A stretch of 15,019 nt of DNA from Eubacterium sp. (GCA_023663915.1 JAMPGN010000094.1:1-15019); one strand, 5' to 3'; numbered from the stretch's first letter, positions 6,162 to 14,141 are shown. Made by a program: numbers and translations. The notes: generated by a model not told the origin, from the letters alone.

Positions 6162-7055
6162 ATGACGGAGCAGTATAGGAATCAATATAAAAAAGAAATG
6201 GCACAGGTATATGCCCCCTTGGAGCTGATCGAAAGAACAAAGGCGGCTGTACGGGAGGAAGAGAACAGATTGCAGCAGCAGGCGGCAGGCGTTTTTGTAC
6301 AGGAAGTTGAGCCGAAGGCGGCTGATATGGATGTTCAGAAAGCTGAGAGACGGTTTACAGCTGTCCGTAGGTGGGCGTATCCGCTGACGGCGGCGGCAGC
6401 AGTTGTGATTCTGGTATCGGTATCCTTGACAATGCGGGGGATGAAATCGGGGGATAGTTCTATGAGCGGCGCTTCGGAAGCTCCCGCTATGGAGTCGCCG
6501 ACGGAGGCAATCATTGAGGAAGCTGCTGAAGCGGAAGAAGGGGTCGTGGAGTCAACAGCTGGCGCAGTGGAAGAAGAGGCGGCAGCAGGCGTGGCTGAAA
6601 TGACAGAGGCAGCAATAGAGGAAGCTGTAGCGGATTTTGCAGAAGAACCGATGGCGGATATGGTGCAGATGAACAGTGCGGCGGATGCAGGAGAATCCGG
6701 GGCAACAGCAGGCGCAGCGGCGGAATCTGCACGAAAGGAAATGGCGGATACGGAATCTAAGGCGGCAAAGGAAGAGCTGTCTGATACGCGGGCGGCGGAT
6801 ATGATAGAGGATGCAGCGGCAGCGCTGGACAGTATCATGATTGAAAAGGTGGAGAAAAAGCCGGTGTTCTGCGGTCGTTCCGATACGGAAAGCCATATTT
6901 ATCATGAAAAAGTTTTCCGGGTCAGAAAGGACGGGGCTATCTGGAAGGCATATGTGGAGGCGGAAGGCGGAGGCGGGTATGTGCTTCGCGGTGAGGCTGA
7001 GAATCTGGAAGCGTTTCTGGAAGCGGGGTATGAGAAACTTATGAGTGTAGAATAA
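6162..7055 (+). CDS. Single-pass anti-sigma-like membrane protein with Ala/Glu-rich outer segment
   Basis: 297 residues from the ATG at 6162 (GAGGA 11 bases upstream); an upstream TTG at 6099 is in frame but has no better site. Residues 1-69 are cytoplasmic and helical (QYKKEMAQVYAPLELIERTK), resembling the N-terminal segment of anti-sigma-like proteins beside ECF genes in Lachnospiraceae. Residues 71-91 are one membrane helix (WAYPLTAAAAVVILVSVSLT). Residues 100-235 are low-complexity, rich in Ala, Glu and Met, with almost no aromatics. Residues about 240-297 form a compact C-terminal domain: VFCGRSDTESHIYHEKVFRV, IWKAYVEAEGGGGYVLRGEA, LEAFLEAGYEKL. No zinc-finger motif is seen. It probably holds the preceding sigma factor at the membrane and senses something outside; that role is inferred from position and topology. 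Confidence 0.65.
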   Translation: MTEQYRNQYKKEMAQVYAPLELIERTKAAVREEENRLQQQAAGVFVQEVEPKAADMDVQKAERRFTAVRRWAYPLTAAAAVVILVSVSLTMRGMKSGDSSMSGASEAPAMESPTEAIIEEAAEAEEGVVESTAGAVEEEAAAGVAEMTEAAIEEAVADFAEEPMADMVQMNSAADAGESGATAGAAAESARKEMADTESKAAKEELSDTRAADMIEDAAAALDSIMIEKVEKKPVFCGRSDTESHIYHEKVFRVRKDGAIWKAYVEAEGGGGYVLRGEAENLEAFLEAGYEKLMSVE

Positions 7056-7060
7056 ATGAT

Positions 7061-7090
7061 ACAGCCATCTGCCTGGGGGCAGGTGGCTGT
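7061..7090. terminator. Hairpin between convergent genes (anti-sigma and brnA)
   Basis: A 13-bp stem with one T-G wobble: ACAGCCATCTGCC (7061-7073), loop TGGG, GGCAGGTGGCTGT (7078-7090). It lies 6 bases after the anti-sigma stop and 16 bases beyond the brnA stop on the other strand. Only mixed A/T flanks follow on each side, so termination is likely but not textbook; it can serve both directions. Confidence 0.65.
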
Positions 7091-7105
7091 AATAATATTT
7101 ATAAA

Positions 7106-7321
7106 CTATTGCCAGACCATATGAAGCTCACGTTTGTTTTCAACGCAATCCGTAAGATAAAGATTGATGAGTGTTTGATAGGGAATCCCGGAGCGATCCG
7201 ATAAATCCTTAAAATACTCAATGGTATCAATATTGAGATTGATCGTGACTTGTTTTTTCAGTTTTTTCGCATATGGATTTTTCCTGGGATTTAAATTTGG
7301 GATATCGTATTCATCTCTCAT
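7106..7321 (-). CDS. brnA: BrnA-family antitoxin
   Basis: 71 residues from the ATG at 7321, chosen because AGGAGGT lies 7 bases upstream; longer readings overlap most of the toxin's tail. The sequence reads YDIPNLNPRKNPYAKKLKKQ, then VTINLNIDTIEYFKDLSDRS and GIPYQTLINLYLTDCV. The basic stretch followed by a beta strand and two helices (VTINL...IEYFK...GIPYQTLI) is the ribbon-helix-helix fold of BrnA antitoxins, which bind and neutralise BrnT and repress the operon. It overlaps the end of brnT by 11 bases, so the two are translationally linked. In type II systems of this kind the toxin gene comes first, as here. Confidence 0.88.
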   Translation of the reverse strand: MRDEYDIPNLNPRKNPYAKKLKKQVTINLNIDTIEYFKDLSDRSGIPYQTLINLYLTDCVENKRELHMVWQ

Positions 7322-7622
7322 AATCGTTACCTCCTGCGTATTCATAATAAATTTCTGTTTCCTTTTTCGTTGCTTTTCTTGCTGAAATAATTCGGATAAT
7401 TTCATCTTTGTTTCTATAACAATGGCTTACAATACATAAATTTTCATATTTGGAAATGCCCAAGATGAGAAATCGGTCTTCTTCCACAGAATGATCCGGA
7501 TCATCAAATACAATGGCATTGTCATCATCAAATACAGTTTTAGCTTCTTCAAAATTAACGCCATGTTTAGTAATATTAATTTTATTTTTGTTATCATCCC
7601 ATTCAAATAATATTCCATTCAT
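7311..7622 (-). CDS. brnT: BrnT-family ribonuclease toxin
   Basis: 103 residues from the ATG at 7622. BrnT is a small RelE-like ribonuclease that stops growth by cutting RNA and is held in check by BrnA. Family motifs: FEWDDNKNKINITKHGVNFE (residues 6-25), VFDDPDHSVEEDRFLILGIS (38-57) and IIRIISARKATKKETEIYYE (75-94); H20, the DPDHS block and the R/K-rich SARKATKKE block are the conserved core. An upstream in-frame Met at 7637 would add five residues. No ribosome site precedes either start, and the best promoter's predicted start point falls on the 7622 ATG, hinting at leaderless translation. The pair is AT-rich compared with its neighbours and points against them, consistent with acquisition by transfer. 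Confidence 0.92.
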   Translation of the reverse strand: MNGILFEWDDNKNKINITKHGVNFEEAKTVFDDDNAIVFDDPDHSVEEDRFLILGISKYENLCIVSHCYRNKDEIIRIISARKATKKETEIYYEYAGGNDYER

Positions 7623-7628
7623 AATTAT

Positions 7629-7656
7629 ATTATACATATATTATATTTATTATCAA
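7629..7656 (-). promoter_or_regulatory. Promoter of brnT-brnA
   Basis: On the minus strand TTGATA (7656-7651), 16-base spacer, TATAAT (7634-7629). A second TATAAT copy occurs inside the spacer, so repeated TATAATAT motifs may serve as a BrnA/BrnT operator. The predicted start point is at about 7622, the A of the brnT ATG. Confidence 0.55.
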
Positions 7657-7667
7657 GAAAAATTTTT

Positions 7668-7696
7668 TGCAACCATTTCTTTCCTTCATGGGTATT
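7668..7696 (+). promoter_or_regulatory. Possible ECF-type promoter before the VWA lipoprotein gene
   Basis: TGCAAC (7668-7673), 17-base spacer, GGTATT (7691-7696). It resembles ECF -35/-10 elements (TGxAAC, CGTA) and has the same spacing as the candidate at sigma cassette 1, but the -10 is imperfect. Confidence 0.25.
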
Positions 7697-7703
7697 AAGG
7701 ATA

Positions 7704-7737
7704 GAGAGACAGAAAAATATTGTTGAAAATGTCTCTC
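7704..7737 (+). promoter_or_regulatory. Leader hairpin upstream of the VWA lipoprotein gene
   Basis: Perfect 8-bp inverted repeat GAGAGACA (7704-7711) / TGTCTCTC (7730-7737) with an 18-base loop, 40 bases ahead of the start codon. It is not followed by a T run, so it is a candidate leader structure or operator, not a terminator. Confidence 0.4.
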
Positions 7738-7777
7738 AGGGAGGAAACAAAAAAAGCTGAGAATGGGAGGAAATGGG

Positions 7778-9700
7778 ATGAAAAAGGCAATCAGAAAATC
7801 AATCGTATTTGTTATGGCGGGAATATTACTGCTGACAGGCTGCGGCACGCAGGATGGCGGATCTTTATCGGAAGCCCCGGCGGCAGAGTATGTTTCTGAG
7901 GGAGCACCGGAGATGAACGATACGGCTGCGGAAGCGGGCGGCTCTATGCCGGATAGTTTAGAGAAGGCGGAAGAAATGACAGGAATGTCAGAAAATGGCG
8001 GAGCAAATGCTTCTATGCCTGCAGGGGAAAGCAGCGAAAAGACCGCGGGAGAAGTTGGGACGGCGGAAGCAGAATACGGGACAGCCGCGGATGAGGCGGA
8101 AATCTATGCAGAAACAGAGGACGATCTCTGGAATGCGTATGACAGAAGCGGCGGCATGGAGAGTAAGTCAATGCAGGATGCAGCTGCCGATCTGTATGCG
8201 AAAAAGGACGGTTATCTGGAATCCTGTTATGATTTTGACGACGAGATTGGCTGTTATGCAGGAAACGAGGAATACGAGGAATACAGCAAGTGGCAGGAGA
8301 AGGGATTTTCGTCTGTGATGCTGCAGCCGCTTTCGACTTTCTCCGCAGATGTGGATACTGCATCCTACAGCAACCTGCGGCGGCTGATCAGGGAGGGCTA
8401 TGATCTGGATAGTCTGCCTGAGGGAGCGGTCCGTATCGAAGAAATGCTCAATTATTTTTCTTATGAATACGACGACCCACAGGGGATGGAGCCTTTCGGC
8501 GTGACGACGCAGATTGGGCGCTGCCCCTGGAATCAGGAGGCGGAGCTTCTGATGATCGGCTTAAAAACGGAAGATATCGACTATGACCATGCGCCTGCGT
8601 CGAATCTGGTATTTTTGCTGGATGTGTCCGGCTCCATGGATGAGCCGGATAAGCTGCCGCTTTTGCAGGAATCCTTTACCCGTCTGACGGAAAATCTCAC
8701 CGCAAAAGACCGGGTTTCCATCGTGACCTATGCGGCGGAGGACAAGATTGTATTGCAGGGCGCGCGCGGAAATGAAAAGCAGAAAATAAAGAAAGCGCTG
8801 AACAGCCTGGAAGCGGGCGGCGGCACATACGGCAGCAAGGGGATTACGTCGGCGTATGCCCTTGCAGAAGAAAACTTTATCGAGGGCGGCAATAACCGCG
8901 TCATTCTCGCGACGGACGGAGATCTGAATATCGGGATGACCAGCGAGGAAGAGCTGGAGGCGCTGATCACGGAAAAGAAGGAGGCGGGAATCTTTTTGTC
9001 GGTGCTGGGCTTTGGCACGGGCAATATCAAAGATAATAAGATGGAGCTATTGGCGGATAAAGGAAACGGCAATTATGCTTACATAGACTGCCTGCGGGAA
9101 GCGGAAAAGGTACTGGTGGAAGAGATGTCGGCGACGCTTCTCACCATCTGCAAGGACGTAAAGTTCCAAGTGGAGTTTAATCCTGATGTGGTGGAGGGCT
9201 ACCGGCTTTTAGGCTATGAAAACCGTGCGCTGGCAGCGCAGGACTTTGACGATGACGGGAAGGACGGCGGAGAGATTGGCGCAGGGCACAGCGTAACGGC
9301 GCTTTATGAGATTGTACTGTGTGAACCGTTGGATGACAGACTGACGGACAAGGAAATCCGTGATCTGAAATATGGCGACGCGTACCGGAAAAAGCGCGGT
9401 AATGCCAAAGAATCAAATGCCTGCGGGCAGGAGTGGCTGACGATCAGCTTACGTTACAAGAAGCCTGCGGGTCATGTGAGCACCCTGTTGGAATATCCGG
9501 TGGGTTATGCGTGTTATCGGAATGATCCTTCGGAGGATTTTGTGTTTGCAGCGGCAGTGGCGGAGTTCGGGCTTTTGGCGTCCCACAGCGAATATCCGGA
9601 AAACGCTTCCCTGCGACATGTGCGGGAAGCGCTCTCAGAATTAAAGGGGATGGATGAATATAAAGCGGAATTTGTGGAGTTGGTGCAGGAAGTTTGGTAA
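7778..9700 (+). CDS. YfbK-like von Willebrand factor A domain lipoprotein
   Basis: 640 residues from the ATG at 7778 (GGGAGG 7 bases upstream). Residues 1-22 are a lipoprotein signal, ending in the lipobox LLLTGC with C22 as the lipidated cysteine, so the protein is anchored outside the cell. Residues 23-170 are acidic low-complexity sequence rich in Ala, Glu, Gly and Met. Next comes the YfbK-type N-domain (PLSTFSADVDTASYSNLRRL, VRIEEMLNYFSYEY). The VWA domain follows, with a complete metal-binding MIDAS: DVSGSMD (282-288), the GGGTYG threonine loop and ATDGDLNIGM (378-387, with D380). The C-terminal part (DFVFAAAVAEFGLLASHSEY ... YKAEFVELVQE) is the DUF3520 domain. VWA domains bind protein or polymer ligands through the metal. 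It follows the sigma/anti-sigma pair of cassette 2, separated only by the inverted brnTA insertion, and likely works with it. Confidence 0.92.
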   Translation: MKKAIRKSIVFVMAGILLLTGCGTQDGGSLSEAPAAEYVSEGAPEMNDTAAEAGGSMPDSLEKAEEMTGMSENGGANASMPAGESSEKTAGEVGTAEAEYGTAADEAEIYAETEDDLWNAYDRSGGMESKSMQDAAADLYAKKDGYLESCYDFDDEIGCYAGNEEYEEYSKWQEKGFSSVMLQPLSTFSADVDTASYSNLRRLIREGYDLDSLPEGAVRIEEMLNYFSYEYDDPQGMEPFGVTTQIGRCPWNQEAELLMIGLKTEDIDYDHAPASNLVFLLDVSGSMDEPDKLPLLQESFTRLTENLTAKDRVSIVTYAAEDKIVLQGARGNEKQKIKKALNSLEAGGGTYGSKGITSAYALAEENFIEGGNNRVILATDGDLNIGMTSEEELEALITEKKEAGIFLSVLGFGTGNIKDNKMELLADKGNGNYAYIDCLREAEKVLVEEMSATLLTICKDVKFQVEFNPDVVEGYRLLGYENRALAAQDFDDDGKDGGEIGAGHSVTALYEIVLCEPLDDRLTDKEIRDLKYGDAYRKKRGNAKESNACGQEWLTISLRYKKPAGHVSTLLEYPVGYACYRNDPSEDFVFAAAVAEFGLLASHSEYPENASLRHVREALSELKGMDEYKAEFVELVQEVW

Positions 9701-9708
9701 AATAAAAG

Positions 9709-9743
9709 GCAGAGCGGATCTTTTTTGTCTGCTCTGCTTTTTT
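9709..9743 (+). terminator. Terminator after the VWA lipoprotein gene
   Basis: GCAGAGC (9709-9715) pairs with GCTCTGC (9731-9737), with A-rich sequence before the stem and six Ts after it (9738-9743). It starts 9 bases after the stop codon. Confidence 0.8.
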
Positions 9744-9795
9744 CTGCACAGGCAGGAGCGCCTGCCCGAACTGCATTCAGAAAGCCCAGATTACA

Positions 9796-9825
9796 TTGAA
9801 ATCTGTCTGTGGGAAATGGTATGAT
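9796..9825 (+). promoter_or_regulatory. Sigma-A promoter of the two-component / chemoreceptor operon
   Basis: TTGAAA (9796-9801), 18-base spacer, TATGAT (9820-9825), with a TG one base upstream of the -10 (TGGTATGAT). Just before it lies a small inverted repeat GGCAGG/CCTGCC (9751-9766) of unknown meaning. Confidence 0.6.
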
Positions 9826-9869
9826 AAAATGGTTGGAAAAGAAAGACAATCATAATCAGGGAGTGCGCC

Positions 9870-10640
9870 ATGCCGGAATATGGAGTGCAAAGAACAAATC
9901 TTAACATTGCGATTTGCGATGACATCTTACAAGATGCAGAGACAATCCGCTGCTTTGTTAAAGAGCTTATGCAAAAGTCCGGCGTTCGCTGTAAGTTCGA
10001 TCTGTTTGACAGCGGCGAGGCTATGCTTGACCGTGTGAAAACAAAGGATGCCAGGTATGACCTTTATTTTGTTGATGTATTGATGGGCGGTATCAACGGG
10101 ATAGAAACGGCGGACGCTGTCAAGGCGGCATTGCAGGACTGCCAGATTGTGTTTGTAACTAACAGCCAGGAATTTGCTGTGGAGGCGTTCTCTTTAAATG
10201 CGCTGCATTATCTGATAAAGCCCATTACCAGGGAACAGATTGCGGAGGTATTTAAACGTTTTTCCATAGAAGCGCCCAAACCTTATATTATGGTATATGA
10301 TGGGACGGATCAGATAAAAGTTTTTCTGGATAATATTTTGTATCTGGAGAGCAGCCATGACAGTAATGCGCACAGCAATACGCATATCATAACAAAATCA
10401 TGTCGTATAACGGTACGTAAAGCTTTGTCAGAAGTGGAAAAACTGCTGGGAGAGGATTTCCTGAAGCTGCACAGAGGTTTTGTAGTTAATATGGCATTTA
10501 TCGAACGGATGGGCACGGATCGATGTATTTTGAAAAACGGATCGGAGGAAATTTTGTCCAGGCGCGCCCGCGCGGAGCTTCGGGAAAAATATAAAAACTA
10601 TTTGAGTAACCGTATTAAGAATTTAGGAGAGGATCTATGA
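9870..10640 (+). CDS. LytTR-family response regulator
   Basis: 256 residues; GGGAG lies about 7 bases upstream of the ATG. Residues 11-125 form a receiver domain: acidic pocket D17/D18 (IAICDD), phospho-accepting D69 in YDLYFVDVLMGG, T97 in FVTNS and K117 in HYLIKPI. Residues about 140-245 form a LytTR DNA-binding domain (IKVFLDNILYLESSHDSNAH, CRITVRKALSEVEKLLGEDF, LKLHRGFVVNMAFIERM). Such regulators bind direct repeats ahead of target genes and usually control peptide-signalling, surface or virulence functions (AgrA, VirR type). The stop codon overlaps the kinase start by 4 bases (ATGA at 10637-10640), so the pair is translationally coupled. No obvious LytTR direct repeat was spotted in the promoter region. 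Confidence 0.92.
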   Translation: MPEYGVQRTNLNIAICDDILQDAETIRCFVKELMQKSGVRCKFDLFDSGEAMLDRVKTKDARYDLYFVDVLMGGINGIETADAVKAALQDCQIVFVTNSQEFAVEAFSLNALHYLIKPITREQIAEVFKRFSIEAPKPYIMVYDGTDQIKVFLDNILYLESSHDSNAHSNTHIITKSCRITVRKALSEVEKLLGEDFLKLHRGFVVNMAFIERMGTDRCILKNGSEEILSRRARAELREKYKNYLSNRIKNLGEDL

Positions 10641-12037
10641 ACGGCATTTTTTTGCAATGGCTGGGATTTATGCTGTTGATTACCCCCTTTGCGCTGCTGT
10701 GCTATGTCCCCTTTGAGAAAAGTGCGTTCCGTCCGGAAAAGAGGGTGGCATGGGTTGCTATGGCAGCGGTGTTGGCGGTTCTGGCAGCAGGTTTTTCTCT
10801 CCTGCACTATATTTTTCCCGACGGACAAAACATCCAGCTTCCCGGCACGCTCTATATGGCGGTTTCCGTCCTGGCAGGCATCGCAGTATATTGTCTGACC
10901 GTGCAGGAGGCGATGGTAAAAAAGATCATTGCATTGTGTGTCAGCGTTGAGGGCGGTATCACAGAATATCATCTGGCATCGCTGCTTCTTTATCATACAC
11001 TGCCTTTTTATTCCAAATATGCAACGGATTCTTATATGTTCACCCTTCCCGGTGTAATCTGTTACTTTTTGCTGGATTTGCTTATCATTCCTCTGCTTTT
11101 TCTCTTTTTTTGCAAGATTTTGCGAAAATATTTCAAAAAAACCCAGTCGGAGGAAATCAACCGTCATCTGCCGTTTTTTGCCACAATGACTTTTCTGTAT
11201 CTGACTATGGCTTTTGCGATTGGAGTGAATGATCGCTATGAAAATGCAGTGAAAATCCTTTCTATCAGGCTTTTCCTGTTTATATTTTCTATTTTCTGTG
11301 TATTTGAAGCATACCGTTTTTTGTTTTGGGAGATTGAGCAGAACCGTGAACGGAATGAATTTAGGCATCTTCTGGAAATTCAACGGCTGCAGTTCGAAAA
11401 GCTGACAAGCGATATTGAAAACACCAAACGCATCCGACATGATATGAAATATCTGCTCCGTACCCTCGGCGCATTGGTGGGCGACGGGCAGACAGATAAG
11501 GCGCTGGAACTGATTCGCCAGGAAAGCGACCAATTTGCGCTCGTTGAACAGCATAATCACTGCAATGAGCCATGTTTAAATGGGCTTCTCCAGCATTACA
11601 CGGCGAAAATGCAGGATGCCGGAATCCGCTTCCAAACGAATATCCGGATAGAAACGCCGCCGATCCCAGTCTCAGAGCTGCTGATCCTTGTAGGCAACCT
11701 GCTGGAAAATGCGCTGGAGGCGGGAAAAGCGTGTGACGGGCAGGCGTTTGTGAAATGCAATGCCGGCATCGTCAACAGTATGCTGGTCATTTATATGGAA
11801 AATAGCTGTAGAGAAGTCTTTTACGAGAACAGGACAACTGCGGAATCAAGGCAGGAAGCGGGACAATGGTTGTCCGCGAAGGATTTTTGTACGGAGAAGA
11901 TCGGCGGCGGTATGGGGCTGAGAAGTATTGAACAGATTGTCAGGAATCATGCGGGTGGTGTGGGGGGGGGGGGAGCGGAATACCGAGTGGAAAAGGGGAA
12001 ATTTATAAGTCGGGTGATATTGCAGATTGAAAAGTAA
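10637..12037 (+). CDS. AgrC-like sensor histidine kinase (GHKL ATPase), with G12 tract
   Basis: 466 residues. The N-terminal half (to about residue 230) has some six membrane helices, for example LGFMLLITPFALLCYV (9-24), VAWVAMAAVLAVLAAGF (37-53) and LLDLLIIPLLFLFFCKIL (near 145-165). A coiled segment follows, then the H-box RIRHDMKYLLRTL with the phospho-accepting H268. The ATP-binding domain has the N-box NLLENALEA (N354, N358) and the glycine-rich GGGMGLRSIEQIV. There is no separate extracellular sensor domain, as in AgrC-type kinases that sense peptides through the membrane part. Codons 442-446 contain a run of 12 G residues (11962-11973), giving VGGGGA where relatives usually have a short GG or GE before AEYRVE. 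A one-base change there would replace the last ~20 residues. It pairs with the LytTR regulator directly upstream. Confidence 0.9.
   Translation: MNGIFLQWLGFMLLITPFALLCYVPFEKSAFRPEKRVAWVAMAAVLAVLAAGFSLLHYIFPDGQNIQLPGTLYMAVSVLAGIAVYCLTVQEAMVKKIIALCVSVEGGITEYHLASLLLYHTLPFYSKYATDSYMFTLPGVICYFLLDLLIIPLLFLFFCKILRKYFKKTQSEEINRHLPFFATMTFLYLTMAFAIGVNDRYENAVKILSIRLFLFIFSIFCVFEAYRFLFWEIEQNRERNEFRHLLEIQRLQFEKLTSDIENTKRIRHDMKYLLRTLGALVGDGQTDKALELIRQESDQFALVEQHNHCNEPCLNGLLQHYTAKMQDAGIRFQTNIRIETPPIPVSELLILVGNLLENALEAGKACDGQAFVKCNAGIVNSMLVIYMENSCREVFYENRTTAESRQEAGQWLSAKDFCTEKIGGGMGLRSIEQIVRNHAGGVGGGGAEYRVEKGKFISRVILQIEK
11962..11973 (+). repeat. Homopolymeric G12 tract inside the histidine kinase gene
   Basis: Twelve consecutive G residues in the coding strand, in a gene with otherwise ordinary composition. 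The present length keeps the kinase in frame to its normal C-terminus. Eleven Gs would end the protein at a TAA about 30 bases later; thirteen would give a different tail ending at a TGA near 12030. Confidence 0.95.
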
Positions 12038-12092
12038 TATGGGTCAAAATTTCAAGAATGGCGGCAGGATCGGGCTGATATGACAGGAGGGC

Positions 12093-14081
12093 ATGATGGA
12101 AGCAAAAAAAGGGCAGCAATTTATTGGGACGATCAAGGGAAGGATAATACTCTGTGCGGTATTGAGCACGGTATTGATCATTAGTGTGACGGCTGTGATC
12201 AACGGCATTGCATTGAGGAACGCAATGATGGCAAGTGAGTATGACCTATTGCAGACAGAGGCGGAAAATACCTGTGAGAATATGGATGAATGGCTGGCCA
12301 GACAGGGAACTGCCGTAGAAACGATAAAGACGGCGCTGGAAACGATGGATAGAGAAGACACGGACAGTATTATGGACTTTTTGGAGGTGAATCTGGCAAA
12401 AAATCCGGATGCGCTTATGTATTACTGTTGTTTTGGTTATAATGGCGGCGTGTTTCCGGCAGACCACTCCTCGCTTGACCTCGACCCGACCACCAGAGGC
12501 TGGTGGACAGACGCTATAGCAAAAGGAGCCTTGATCTACACAGAGCCTTATACGGATTTTGCAACAGGGCAGATGATCGTTTCCATTGCTGCTCCCTGTA
12601 AGGTTGGGGATGAACAGGCGGTCATGCTCGCCGATATTACGATTGACAGTTTGATCGAAAGGGTAAAAAATATCAGTACGGATGAAAGTATACAGACCTT
12701 TCTCGTAGCCGGCGATAACAGCGTGATCACACACGAAAATGAGGCATTTCTGCCGAAAGAAGAAGGGAATACCATTTTGACAGATGTGCTGGAAATCGAT
12801 CTTGACCGTGGAGAAATTTCTACATTTACCGATTATGATCATGTGCAAAAGTATTATATCGCACAGCCTGTAGAAACAACCGGCTGGAAGCTGGGTATTT
12901 CGCAGAGCACCTCCGTAATTAACGATAAAATCAGAAGGAATTTAGCGCTGCCGCTCATAGCAGATATCATTCTCCTTGTATTATCAATCCTTGTGTTAAA
13001 TATTGTTGTTTCTATCATGTTAAAACCGTTAGGCGGATTAAAAAGATTTGTGAAAGAAAAGGTAATCGGGGCGCAAAATTGCAAAACCGAAAAGTCAGAG
13101 GAAAAGGAAATTGCTTATCTAATAGAAGAATTGGAAAGCAGGGTCATCTCTACGATTCAGAAAACACAGGAGGAAACGGTACATATCAGAGATATGGTGT
13201 CCGGGACAAACGCCCATGTGGTAGATATGAATGGGAATATCATGGAGATCAGCTCCGTTATGGAAGAAACAGGGGCAAGTGTGGAGGAGCAGTCTAAAAG
13301 CATCCAGGATATTGATGATACCTGTAAGGAAGTGGTGGCTGCGATTGATGAATTAAAGGGGAATGCGGGGACGATCACAGAACGGGCAGATGAAATTATC
13401 GAAAAAGTGGAACAGATGATACCGAGCGTCTTACAGGATAAAGAAAGTGCGATTACCGTAACTGTAAGCAGCAGAGAAAAACTGAAAATAGCGATTGAAG
13501 AAACGAAAGTGATCGGTCAGATCGTAGAAGTATCACAGGCGATCAGCGAAATTGCAGATCAGACAAATCTGCTTTCTTTAAATGCCTCGATCGAGGCGGC
13601 AAGGTCGGGGGAAGCCGGACGGGGTTTTGCGGTTGTGGCAGATGAGATTAAAAAATTGAGCGAGATTACGGGAAGTGAGATAGAAAAGGTAAATGCCTTG
13701 ACGGATAAGGTCTTAAACAGTGTATCTGCGCTTTCGGAAGCAAGTAATCAAATCATTTCTTTCTTGGATGAAGTGGTAATGAAAGATTATGATATGCTGG
13801 AAACACTTGCGGATAATTACAAAGAAGATGCAACGTATTATGTGCAGGTCAGCAATATGTTAAGTGAAAAGACAAGCGGACTGCATTCCTCTGTTGTAAC
13901 CATCAATGGAATTTTAGATACGATCAATCTCTCCCAGCAGGAATTGGATACCGCAGTACAGCTGGTAAATGAAAATTTGCAGCAGATTACTTATGCGAGT
14001 GAAACGATTTCGGATGAAACACAGGATATAGAAAAAAGCATCACATCTTTGCAAACCACTATCCAACAATTTAATGTATAA
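12093..14081 (+). CDS. Methyl-accepting chemotaxis protein with dCache sensor
   Basis: 662 residues. AGGAGG lies 2 bases before the first ATG (12093) and 5 before a second ATG (12096); the latter may be the true start. Membrane helix 1 is about residues 17-38 ([19 protein letters not shown]). Residues 40-285 are an extracellular double-Cache ligand-binding domain, with the typical [15 protein letters not shown] and [20 protein letters not shown] blocks. Membrane helix 2 is about 288-312 ([20 protein letters not shown]), followed by a HAMP-like linker. The rest is the coiled-coil signalling domain, with the conserved hairpin tip [36 protein letters not shown] (about 489-525) that contacts CheA and CheW. 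No C-terminal receptor-docking pentapeptide is present. It starts 55 bases after the kinase gene with no terminator between, so it is likely co-transcribed. The ligand is unknown. Confidence 0.95.
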   Translation: MMEAKKGQQFIGTIKGRIILCAVLSTVLIISVTAVINGIALRNAMMASEYDLLQTEAENTCENMDEWLARQGTAVETIKTALETMDREDTDSIMDFLEVNLAKNPDALMYYCCFGYNGGVFPADHSSLDLDPTTRGWWTDAIAKGALIYTEPYTDFATGQMIVSIAAPCKVGDEQAVMLADITIDSLIERVKNISTDESIQTFLVAGDNSVITHENEAFLPKEEGNTILTDVLEIDLDRGEISTFTDYDHVQKYYIAQPVETTGWKLGISQSTSVINDKIRRNLALPLIADIILLVLSILVLNIVVSIMLKPLGGLKRFVKEKVIGAQNCKTEKSEEKEIAYLIEELESRVISTIQKTQEETVHIRDMVSGTNAHVVDMNGNIMEISSVMEETGASVEEQSKSIQDIDDTCKEVVAAIDELKGNAGTITERADEIIEKVEQMIPSVLQDKESAITVTVSSREKLKIAIEETKVIGQIVEVSQAISEIADQTNLLSLNASIEAARSGEAGRGFAVVADEIKKLSEITGSEIEKVNALTDKVLNSVSALSEASNQIISFLDEVVMKDYDMLETLADNYKEDATYYVQVSNMLSEKTSGLHSSVVTINGILDTINLSQQELDTAVQLVNENLQQITYASETISDETQDIEKSITSLQTTIQQFNV

Positions 14082-14130
14082 TCAGAAAACGCTTCCTTAC
14101 AAACAATATATGCAGGAAGCGTTTTCTGAT
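14081..14130 (+). terminator. Strong terminator of the chemoreceptor operon, between convergent genes
   Basis: A perfect 17-bp inverted repeat: first arm 14081-14097 (ATCAGAAAACGCTTCCT), 16-base loop, second arm 14114-14130, then TTGTTTATTTTC on the plus strand. The first arm begins at the last base of the stop codon. It lies between convergent genes (the Hsp20 gene stop is at 14142); the T-rich side favours the plus direction. Confidence 0.85.
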
Positions 14131-14141
14131 TTGTTTATTTT

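Noticed and set aside
6335..6838. 167-codon Ala/Ser-rich minus-strand frame within the anti-sigma gene
   Set aside because: It mirrors the Ala/Glu-rich segment of the plus-strand protein and has no independent start signal.
6140..7055. Tandem protein repeat in the Ala/Glu-rich segment of the anti-sigma protein
   Set aside because: Composition is biased but no regular repeat unit could be defined by eye.
10598..11560. 320-codon minus-strand frame over the histidine kinase
   Set aside because: Long but antisense to a kinase with complete H, N and G boxes; its composition (Cys, His, Gln-rich) is not protein-like.
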